A DNA stretch of 64,000 nt. Origin: Mycoplasmopsis verecunda. GTDB taxonomy: Bacteria; Bacillota_I; Bacilli_A; Mycoplasmatales; Metamycoplasmataceae. Below are positions 56,035-64,000 of the stretch, one piece after another. The position numbers were made by a program, and so were the translations under genes. Where the stretch lies: positions 372,001-436,000 of the forward strand of contig NZ_CP137850.1 of assembly GCF_033546915.1 (NCBI RefSeq), in the 5' to 3' direction. Positions within the stretch are counted from its first letter, which is position 1. Each line of letters begins with the position of its first letter. The notes under the pieces were generated by a model. The model did no database searches. It was not told where the DNA came from and saw nothing but the letters and a program-made list of their open reading frames with translations.

Positions 56035-58948
56035 CTTCATCCACCTCTTTTCAGTCTATAAATGTATAGTAATTTGCTTTAGATAATTTTATAAGTGCAA
56101 CAATTTCTCTTAATTGAGAGTGATTTAAAATTTCACTAGCTCTTGCAGAAAATCCAAAAGCAATTACCGTTTTACTATTATCAATTAAAGTAACTCTCGG
56201 TCTTCCTTTAGCATCTTTTTGTACTTTGGACATAAAACATCTAACTCAGGTTGGACTTTGAGTTACATCTTGTAATTCTTTAAATCCTGTTTGTGATTTT
56301 AAACCTTTTGTAGCATTATAAACAGCGCCCAGAAGTGAAGCTTCTAGTTTCATTTCTTCAGCTATATTAGTTGGGATTATTTCAGGCACTATTTCATTAA
56401 TTCCTTGTTCATCAATAAACGGTTTGATATATGAAGCTTTATCATTGAATTTTTTATATGATGCTTCAAAAAGTTTATTAAATGAAACGGCATATTTTTC
56501 TTTTGCATTTTGAATAGTATTTATTCCGCCAAATTCTCTAAATGTATTTGAATTAATTAAATTTTCAATAACAGTTTCTGAAACTTTAGCAACATTTTTT
56601 AATCTTAAATAAGCTTCAATAAAGTTTTTATATGTTCCATTTTGTTCTCTATCACAAACGATTTTATCAGCCGCAACTGACCCGACACCCTTAATCATTA
56701 AAAATGGTAAGTAAAGTTCATTATTAATGATTTCTACTTGTTGTGTTGAATAATTAATTTCAGGTGAATAAACATTAATACCTTGTGATGTAGCATCAGA
56801 AACATATTTTTTAATGTTTTGCTGATCTGAACAGGAATTAGAAATTAAAACTTTGTAGAAAAATAGAGGATATTTCACTTTGTAATAAGCTAATTTATAT
56901 GCAATTAAAGCATATGCCACAGCATGCGATTTATTAAATCCATAAGCTGCAAATTTTTCTATATTTGAATAAATTTTTTCTAGTAAATCTTCAGATATAC
57001 CGTTTGCAATCCCGCCCTTAAAGAAATCACTTTTATAACTATGCAATTTGCTTTCATCTTTTTTAGAAATTGCTCTTCTTAATAAATCGGCTTGAGCAAA
57101 ACTCATTCCTGCTACTTTTTGAGCTATTTGCATAATTTGCTCTTGATATAAGATAATACCATAAGTATTTTTTACTATTTCATCATATGCAGGATGTAAT
57201 TTTTCAATTGAAATAGGATTTTGCTTGTTTCTTCCATAGGTAGGAATATATTGCATTGGCCCAGGTCTAAATAATGATATTATGGCATATATATCGTCAA
57301 ACGAATCGATTCCAACTTCTTTAATTGCATTTTGCATTCCAGGTGATTCTAGTTGGAAAATTCCGTTAGTTAGTAAATTATTTAGTAATTTTGCAACATC
57401 AACATCAATAAACTTAGAATAACTTCTTCCTACTATGTTATCAAAATGTTGATCTTGTGGGATTAAAGCTTCAATTTCTTGTAAAATAGTTAAATTTTTT
57501 AATCCTAAAAAATCTATTTTAATTAATCCGAATCTTTCTAAATAATTTAATGTAAATTGAACTTGTGGTAAGGTATTTGTATTATAAGTAACTGGAACAA
57601 CTTCTTTTATATCGCGATCACAAATTATTACTCCAGCAGCATGAATACCAACTTGTCTTGGTAATCCTTCGATTTGACTTGCATATAAATGTAATTTAGG
57701 ATGGATGTCGACAAGCATTTTATATCTTTCGTTATTCTTATATGCTTCAACTAATGATTGATCATTATTAGTTAATGAATTACATACCTTATCAATATCA
57801 GGAATAGGAATTTCTAAATATCTTCCAATATCTCTAAGTGAGTTTTTAAGAGCTAATGTTTGGAAAACAGTAATCAAAGCTACTTTATTTTCTCCATATT
57901 TATCTTTAATGTATTGTAATAATTGATCTCTTTTATTATCTTGAATATCAATATCAATATCAGGAAGTGAAACTCTATCTACATTTAGGAATCTTTCAAA
58001 AAGTAATTCAAATTCAAGTGGATTTATATCTGTAATACCTAATAAATAAGAAATAAGCGAACCTGAAGCAGAACCACGACCAGGTCCTATTGCTATATCA
58101 TTTGCTTTAGCATAATTAATAATGTCTTGGATGATTAAAAAGTAATCTAAAAAACCTAATTTTGCTATCACATCAAATTCATATCTAACTCTTTTAGCTA
58201 CAACATCCTCGCCGAATGTGTAAACTAAATCTCTAGCTTTTTCATTATTCATTAATTTGCCAATTTCTTTTTTAGCATCACCTTGGAATTTAGCTAACTT
58301 AATATCTTTTGATGGCATTTCAACATTACATGAATCAGCTATAAAAAGCATATTTTGATATACCAATTCATCTAAACCATTAAATTCATCTTCATCTATA
58401 TAATCTGTATAAAAATGATTATCTATTTCATTACCACCAATTTTATTAACTATTGGTAATAATTCATTTTGGTCTGTATATAAGACTTTTTTAGCTGGTG
58501 CAAAAACACTTTGGTGTTCAAGCGGAGTTCTACTATTAAGATAAAAATTTGATAAATATTTTTCAACAGTAATATTTTTAGCTTTTAATCCGTTTAGTTC
58601 ATGATCGATGATAAAAACATTATCATTCTCTAATTGATAATAAGATGGAATAATACCTTTACCTTTTTCATATATCAAGTTAGTTAAAAAAACAAAACCA
58701 TCATGATTTTTAGCTAATAAAATAACATCAAATCCTTCTTGAAGTGTTGTTTGCACTCCGATAAGAGGCTTGATATTATATTTAGATTGCATTTCTCAAT
58801 AATATTGTAATGCATACATGTTATCAATATCAGTTAAGGGTAAATATTCTAATTTATTTTCAACAGCTAAATTAATTAATTCTGAAACCCTGATAGTTGA
58901 ATTTAGAAATGAATATTCAGTGTTAGTATGTAGATAGATTTTTTTCAT
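56027..58948 (-). CDS. dnaE: DNA polymerase III alpha subunit DnaE (973 aa)
   Basis: Replicative polymerase of the DnaE type. The catalytic aspartates are in PDIDIDIQDNKRDQ, and GPGRGSASGSLISYLLGITD marks the palm. An IYAIISLFRPGPM segment and a helix-hairpin-helix region (FLMIKGVGSVAADKI) follow. The N-terminal PHP domain has lost metal ligands: YLHTNTEYSFL instead of HxH, and LTDIDNM instead of TDHGNM. It therefore probably has no nuclease activity. The start at 58948 is the first ATG in a frame joined through several TGA codons. It overlaps the exonuclease gene by 8 bases and heads the minus-strand run. Confidence 0.95.
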
Positions 58949-59299
58949 AGTTTTATTATAAATAATAAAACTAAAATATATACTAAAATTCTAAAATGAT
59001 TACTTCGCAAGACGGTATCTAGAAATAATAAAATAATTATTTTTGCTATTTTTAAGAGCTAAAAAAACTTAATAGTATAATAATAAGCATATAAAAAATA
59101 ATATTAATTTGCAATTTACTTTATTTTGATAAATAGATGTTAAAACAAAATAAAACATTGATAAAAAATGTTTTATTTTGACCAATTATCATTCAATAAT
59201 TTGCAAATTAAAATTGAGAAAATTTATTGTAAATAAATTAATTTTAATAATGCTCAAATAAGTACAATATCGCTTATATTGAGTTAAAAAAGGATAGAA
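58949..59299. other. Divergent intergenic region with a perfect hairpin
   Basis: No gene is seen in these 351 bases. They must contain the dnaE and aminopeptidase promoters. A perfect 14-bp inverted repeat lies at 59146-59159 / 59167-59180. Outside it, AATTTGCAA (about 59107) and TTGCAAATT (about 59201) form a second, outer inverted pair. Confidence 0.6.
59146..59180. repeat. Perfect 14-bp inverted repeat
   Basis: CAAAATAAAACATT and AATGTTTTATTTTG are separated by 7 bases. It lies more than 100 bases from the genes on either side and could be an IS remnant, a small RNA hairpin or a protein-binding site. Confidence 0.6.
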
Positions 59300-60385
59300 A
59301 TGCTAAATAGTAAAAAAACAAAATTCAAGAAAAGATTAATTAAATATATGGAAATTGAAGCAATGTCAAGATATGAAGAACCAGTTGCCTCTGAATTAAG
59401 AAAAAATATCCCTTCAAGCTTTGAAGTGTCAAGAGATAAAATGGGTTCTATTATATTTTTCAAGAAATCAAGTACTCCAAATGCACCAAAAGTTATGATA
59501 GCAGCTCATATGGATGAAGTCGGATATATAGTTAGAAGAATTGATAAAACAGGTCAATTATTATTAAGCCCAATTGGTGGAATCTGACCGAATACAGTAA
59601 TCGGAACTAAAGCAAAATTAATCACAGATAAAAAGACTTATTTAGGAGTTTTTGGTCATACATCAATTCATATTATGGAAAGAGATAAAGTTTCAAAAGC
59701 TATTACAAATGATGAATTATATGCAGATTTTGGATTTAAAAATGAACAAGAAGCTCTAGAAGCTGGTGTTGAAATAGGAAATAGAGTTCAAATGTCAGGA
59801 GAAACAATTTTATTTGATAATGAAGATTTAATTGGTGGAAAATCAATGGATAATAGAGCTGGCGTTACTGTTTTAGAATATATTGCTAATGCAATTGGCA
59901 AGAAAAAACTAAATTGTGATCTATATTTAGTTGGAACAGTTCAAGAAGAAGTCGGAACTCGTGGTGCTAAAACTTCTGTTTCAATAATTAATCCTGATGT
60001 AGCTATTGCTCTAGATACAACGTCATCACATGATACCATTGGCACAATTCCGGGGACTACAGCATTATTTAAAGGTGCTGCTTTAAGAATAATAGATGGT
60101 GGTAATTTAATGGATACAGGTTTAATTAATTTAATTGTACAAACAGCTAAAGCACATAATATACCAGCATATAAATTTGTTTCAATGGGTGGTGGTACAG
60201 ATGCTCATGAATTGCAATATGCTCGTGGAGGAGCTGCTACATTAACAATTTCCCTACCACAAAGATATCTTCATTCACCAATAGGAGTATGCAGTATTTC
60301 TGATTTACTTTCAGCTGGAGATTTATTAAGCAATTTTATAATCGAATTTGATAAAGAAAAATATGATATAATCAAATACAAATAA
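59300..60385 (+). CDS. M42-family aminopeptidase (361 aa)
   Basis: Zinc/cobalt aminopeptidase of the PepA(Lactococcus)/FrvX/TET group, which trims peptides in the cytoplasm. Metal ligands and catalytic residues appear in AAHMDEVGY, GGKSMDNRAG, VQEEVGTRGA (catalytic Glu pair), ALDTTSSHD and, near the end, RYLHSP. TGA in GGIWPN is Trp. A GGAT-type ribosome binding site (AAAAAAGGATAG) precedes the ATG. Length is typical. The name glutamyl aminopeptidase or endoglucanase used in some databases is not separable here. Confidence 0.93.
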
Positions 60386-60400
60386 TAGGAGGTTGAAATT

Positions 60401-60643
60401 ATGGTCACAATGCCGACAATCGGATTTGTATTTATGATAATAGGGGTTGTTATTTTTGTTGGTATCGCAGCCGCATTGGTAGCATTTTTTCTTACAAAGA
60501 AAACATTTGAAAAACAACTAAAAGAAAATCCACCTATTAATGAAAAAATGATTCGTATTATGTTTAAACAAATGGGAAGAACTGCATCTGAAGCTCAAAT
60601 TAGACAAATTATGAAATCAATGCAAAATGTTAAAAATAAATAA
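60401..60643 (+). CDS. UPF0154 (YneF-type) membrane protein (80 aa)
   Basis: Small protein with one N-terminal transmembrane helix (about 8-30), then a conserved tail: NPPINEKMIRIMFKQMGRTASEAQI and IRQIMKSM. These are the family hallmarks; the function is unknown. An AGGAGG site lies 8 bases before the ATG. It follows the aminopeptidase after 15 bases and is probably co-transcribed; a terminator follows. Confidence 0.92.
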   Translation: MVTMPTIGFVFMIIGVVIFVGIAAALVAFFLTKKTFEKQLKENPPINEKMIRIMFKQMGRTASEAQIRQIMKSMQNVKNK

Positions 60644-60662
60644 TTCATTTTAATAATTTATT

Positions 60663-60686
60663 TCATTTCTTCGGAAATGATTTTTT
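60663..60686 (+). terminator. Terminator with UUCG tetraloop
   Basis: TCATTTC-TTCG-GAAATGA followed by T6. The C(UUCG)G loop is an exceptionally stable hairpin cap. Confidence 0.85.
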
Positions 60687-60786
60687 ATTATGGTGTAACT
60701 AGCTATTATATTTAATTTATATTTAATATAAATTTAATATAATAATCATATTATAGAAATGATAGATATTTAATTTAAGGAGTGTA

Positions 60787-62481
60787 ATGAAACGACTGAA
60801 GTATAACTTCAAGAGTAAATTAGCTGACTCTAAATTTATACGAAGCATTGTTAAGTTTTGAAGATGAAAATCAAATGTTTCAAAACTTAAATATTTACTA
60901 TTTGTATATTTATTAGTAGTTTTAATCTCAAGCTTATTACTATTTTCGCCTTGAGCACAAAATCCAAAAGAAGAACATTTGGGTTATATAGGATCATTAT
61001 TTACTGCAGCTTCAGCTTTTAGCGATACTGGACTAGTTGTAACTACTACATTTAGACAGTGAAATGATTTTGGTCAGGCAATAATTGCTATTTTAATTCT
61101 GTCTGGTGGAATAGGGATATTTGCTCTCAAATTCTTTATTATCAATTTTATTTTTGGTAAAAAATCCTCATCACTAGGTGAAATGAAATTAGTCCAAGGT
61201 GAACGTGGTGGAACAGATACTGACAAGATTGCACAAATAATAATTTCATCAGTAAAATTCTTATTTATTTGTATTTTTGTATTCAGCATTGCTTTAACAA
61301 TTTATTTTTATTTTGCTAGTCCGATGAATACAACAGGAATTAATGAGTTATTAAAGAACTCAAATGATGGAAATAATTTCCAATCTCCACAATATAATTT
61401 CTCATTATCATTAAAATTTGGTATTTTCCATACTATTTCAGCTATAAACAATGCTGGTTTTGATATTATTTCAGGATTCAGTTTAATGCCTTATTATCAG
61501 AACTACTTTTTACAGATTTGTTTCATTATTCTACTTGTAATTGGTGGATTAGGGTATCCAACCATTTATGATTTTGCGTGTTACTTTAAACATAAAATGA
61601 GAAATGAGAAAAAACCTTATAATTTTTCTTTATTCACTAAAGTTTCTTTAGTTACATATGTTTTAGTATTTTTAGTTGGGTTTGTTATTGCTATCTCTTT
61701 TGAAACTTCAACTCATAATGATCCATTCTCAATTTGAAATAGATTTTATGTACCTGACGAATATAATAAGCAATATATTGAGTGATTTAAAAACGGAAAA
61801 GATTTTTCTAATTTAAGTACTGAACTTAAACCATATATTTATGAAGGAAATGAAATGTATGGTAATTGATTCGATAAAACTTTTGCTACTTTATTTACTT
61901 CGTTTTCAACTCGTAGTGCTGGATTTGCTACTGTTGATGTTAAGAACTTTACACCAGGCTCTACTTTTGTCTTTATTTTTATGATGATTATAGGTTCAGC
62001 TCCGGCGTCAACAGGTGGTGGAATTAGAACCACAACTTTTGCTTTAATAATTATGGGAATTTGAAGAGTCATATTTGGAATACCGCGTGTAAGAATGTTT
62101 AAACGTGCTATAAATCAAGATACTGTTAATATGTCTTCACAAATACTTGCTATTGCTTTAATTCTTATAATAATAGCTAGTTTGGTATTGTTCACTTCAT
62201 TCGATGTTAGTGGCGGAGTTATAACTACACTACCAACAAATGAGGATAATTATGTCACATTTAGTGCACAAAATATAGTCTTTGAGGTAGCTAGTGCATT
62301 CGGAACTACCGGATTATCTTCAGGAGTTACTTCTAAATTAAATTATGCTTCACAATTAATGCTTATTCTTGTTATGTTCATAGGACAATTTGGAATTTCT
62401 TCAACATTACTTGTTTGAGCACGTAAGAAGAATGGAAAACGTACTTACGAATACATCGATGCAGATATTGCTATCGGTTAG
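60787..62481 (+). CDS. ktrB: Potassium transporter KtrB/TrkH-type (564 aa)
   Basis: K+ (or Na+-coupled K+) channel-like subunit in the membrane, with about ten hydrophobic segments arranged as repeated membrane-pore-membrane units. Pore-loop sequences are visible: FTAASAFSDTGL, HTISAINNAGFD, FTSFSTRSAGFAT and EVASAFGTTGLSSG, each with the selectivity Gly. An AAGGAG precedes ATG 60787. TGA codons are Trp. It lies 9 bases before ktrA. At 564 aa it is longer than B. subtilis KtrB, with extra residues between the third and fourth units. Confidence 0.94.
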
Positions 62482-62490
62482 GAGATATTT

Positions 62491-63174
62491 ATGAAATTAA
62501 ATTATAAAAACGATATTGTTGTTATAGGAACAGGACGTTTTGGTCAAGCTGTTATTGAGCAACTTATTAAAATGGAAAAAAGCGTCTTTGTTCTAGACAA
62601 AGATACAGAATCAACAAAATTGTTTGCTGATGAAGTAGATCGTATTGTTATTGGAGATGCTGCCGATACAAGAACTCTGAAATCACTAGGAATCGATCAA
62701 GCGGAAACAGTAGTTGTTGCTGTATCAGATAATATTGAAATTGTGGCCGCTTTACTCGAACTTAAAGTTAAAAATATTATTGCTAGAGCCATTTCAAAAC
62801 GTCATGCTAGAGTTTTAAAACAAATTGGTGTTAATGTTATCATTCGTCCAGAATATGAATCTGGTATTAGAGCCGCACTAATAGCAACAAATAAAAACTT
62901 TATTAGATACTCACAAAACTTGCAAGAAATAGGTGGTAACTTTGTTATTGGTTCAACTAAAGTAAATAATAAGTACTTAGAAAACCAAAGAATAAAAGAT
63001 TTACAACTATCTCAAATGGGTATTACTATAGTCTTGATTAAAACAGGAAATGTATTTAAAAGAGCGACAGGTGATACTATAATTCAAAAAGATGATATTG
63101 TTACAATTATTGGAGAAGTAAGCAATGTAACAAATGCTTTAGAATATCTTAATTACAAAGAAGAAAATGAATAA
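62491..63174 (+). CDS. ktrA: Potassium uptake regulator KtrA/TrkA-type (227 aa)
   Basis: Cytoplasmic RCK subunit that forms a ring under KtrB and gates it by nucleotide binding. Rossmann motif VVIGTGRFGQAVIEQL is at the N-terminus (GxGxxG), followed by an Asp-ended second strand (VFVLDKDTES). The C-terminal TrkA_C domain follows (LSQMGITIVLIKTGN, DIVTIIG). Its ribosome binding site GGAGAT overlaps the ktrB stop region. A hairpin terminator follows. Confidence 0.95.
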   Translation: MKLNYKNDIVVIGTGRFGQAVIEQLIKMEKSVFVLDKDTESTKLFADEVDRIVIGDAADTRTLKSLGIDQAETVVVAVSDNIEIVAALLELKVKNIIARAISKRHARVLKQIGVNVIIRPEYESGIRAALIATNKNFIRYSQNLQEIGGNFVIGSTKVNNKYLENQRIKDLQLSQMGITIVLIKTGNVFKRATGDTIIQKDDIVTIIGEVSNVTNALEYLNYKEENE

Positions 63175-63189
63175 TTTAATTAGAAATTT

Positions 63190-63214
63190 AAATCCAATAA
63201 TATGTTGGATTTTT
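63190..63214 (+). terminator. ktrBA terminator
   Basis: AATCCAA / TTGGATT with a 7-base loop and a T-rich tail, 16 bases past the ktrA stop. Confidence 0.75.
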
Positions 63215-63280
63215 CTTTTTTCAACTATGTAATAGATATAAAAATAGACATAGAATAAACATTAAATATAGAGAAAACTA

Positions 63281-63310
63281 TATAATTTAATTAATATATT
63301 AATTAAATTA
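63281..63310 (+). promoter_or_regulatory. gyrA -10 element overlapping a 28-bp palindrome
   Basis: TATAAT at 63281-63286 runs into a perfect AT-only palindrome at 63283-63310, which ends just before the TGAGGTATCTT ribosome binding region of gyrA. The palindrome would lie in the promoter and 5' leader. Confidence 0.6.
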
Positions 63311-63321
63311 TGAGGTATCTT

Positions 63322-64000
63322 ATGAGCGAAAAAGAAGCTATTTTAAAAGATCAAGATGAAGAGAAAAAAGTTAAAATCGAAGAAGATGTTGAATTCGAAT
63401 ACGAAGAAAACAACACTATGATTTTCAAGAAGAAAAAAGAAGTTGTAAGCGAAGAAGATGAAGAAGAAATTCCACAAGAAAGTGAAGAATACACAGTGGA
63501 ATCTCAAATAATTACCGAACCTACTGACGGTTTACATCCAGTTGTTATTGATAATGAAATGAAACAATCATTCCTAGAATATTCTATGAGTGTTATTGTG
63601 TCTCGTGCTTTGCCTGATGCACGTGATGGATTAAAACCGGTACACCGTAGAATTCTATACGATATGTCAGAACTGGGTATTACACCAGGTTCACAACACC
63701 GTAAATCTGCACGTATTGTGGGGGATGTTCTAGGAAAATACCACCCGCATGGTGATTCTTCTGTTTACGAAGCAATGGTACGTATGGCTCAAGATTTCTC
63801 TATGCGTTATCCACTAGTTGACGGTCATGGTAACTTTGGTTCAATTGATGGTGATGCAGCAGCTGCTATGCGTTATACTGAAGCAAGAATGGCTAAAATT
63901 GCTGTTGAAATGCTTGATGGTATCAAAAAAGATACAGTTGATTTCGTAGATAACTATGACGGAAGTGAACAAGAACCAACAGTTTTACCTTGCCGTTTCC
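63322..64000 (+). CDS. gyrA: DNA gyrase subunit A, 5' part (226 codons visible)
   Basis: Cuts and reseals DNA during supercoiling, with GyrB. The gene runs off the window. After an acidic extension of about 60 residues the normal GyrA start appears ([34 protein letters not shown]). The quinolone region reads [15 protein letters not shown] and the catalytic tyrosine is Tyr185 in MRYTEARM. The acidic N-terminal extension (runs of Glu/Asp/Lys) is not in E. coli GyrA. ParC is the alternative, but the [17 protein letters not shown] and HGDSSVYE context fits GyrA better. Confidence 0.9.
   Translation, partial: MSEKEAILKDQDEEKKVKIEEDVEFEYEENNTMIFKKKKEVVSEEDEEEIPQESEEYTVESQIITEPTDGLHPVVIDNEMKQSFLEYSMSVIVSRALPDARDGLKPVHRRILYDMSELGITPGSQHRKSARIVGDVLGKYHPHGDSSVYEAMVRMAQDFSMRYPLVDGHGNFGSIDGDAAAAMRYTEARMAKIAVEMLDGIKKDTVDFVDNYDGSEQEPTVLPCRF

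Noticed and set aside
1-64000. tRNA, rRNA, riboswitch or replication origin
   Set aside because: I saw no cloverleaf, rRNA-like or DnaA-box-rich segment; a dedicated covariance-model search was not possible, so small RNAs could be missed.

Overview
The window is from a low-GC mollicute, most likely a Mycoplasmopsis-type species of the M. hominis/M. bovis group. In-frame TGA codons stand at tryptophan positions in almost every gene (RsmH, DeoA, DnaE, KtrB, transposases), so everything here is read with UGA = Trp. Cell-wall genes are absent from the short division cluster. The mobile elements are IS1634-like and IS30-like, families typical of these mycoplasmas. I saw no rRNA, tRNA or CRISPR array.

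Layout. (1) 106-13626 is one giant surface-protein gene of about 4,500 codons. It has an N-terminal membrane segment, a globular head, a very long array of GA/FIVAR-like helical modules and a C-terminal membrane anchor. (2) 13780-15634 is an IS1634-family element with a broken transposase. (3) 15792-19600 (minus) is the mycoplasma division cluster mraZ-rsmH-(FtsA-like)-ftsZ, with an MraZ-type operator in front of mraZ. An IS30-family element (about 19680-21221) lies directly upstream. (4) 21459-26469 is a YwaF-like membrane-protein gene whose 3' end was duplicated when an IS1634-family element (22455-26199) inserted. A second, decayed IS1634 relative (22544-24403) is nested inside that element at the transposase stop codon. 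(5) 26519-30116 (minus) is a nucleoside-salvage region: deoD-deoA-deoC plus a divergent second deoD. (6) 30412-32087 is a lipoprotein with an endonuclease I-type domain, out of frame at an 11-bp tandem repeat and so probably phase-variable. (7) 32369-41739 holds tsaC, a small EIIB-like protein, a large SF1 helicase with an acidic tail, and an ArsR regulator co-transcribed with a heterodimeric ABC exporter. (8) 41883-43494 is a convergent type II restriction-modification pair, followed by rpsT. (9) 44105-46590 (minus) is a compact operon of unknown helical proteins with two frame breaks and a four-helix membrane protein. (10) 46766-48620 is a second copy of the element in (2), in inverted orientation. 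(11) 48811-49797 is an AbiEii-like nucleotidyltransferase. (12) 49835-58948 (minus) is a replication/translation run: dnaE, 5'-3' exonuclease, coaE, dnaB-like, dnaI-like, fmt, yhcH and asnS, several with overlapping ends. (13) 59300-64000 holds an M42 aminopeptidase, a UPF0154 protein, the KtrB/KtrA potassium system and the 5' part of gyrA.

The accessory parts (surface protein, phase-variable nuclease, R-M pair, helical operon, AbiEii-like protein) are interspersed with the insertion sequences, while the housekeeping operons are intact. The four IS1634-type elements show direct repeats of about 16, 48, 61 and 270 bp. The unusually long and variable target duplications are a known trait of this family and can be read directly here.
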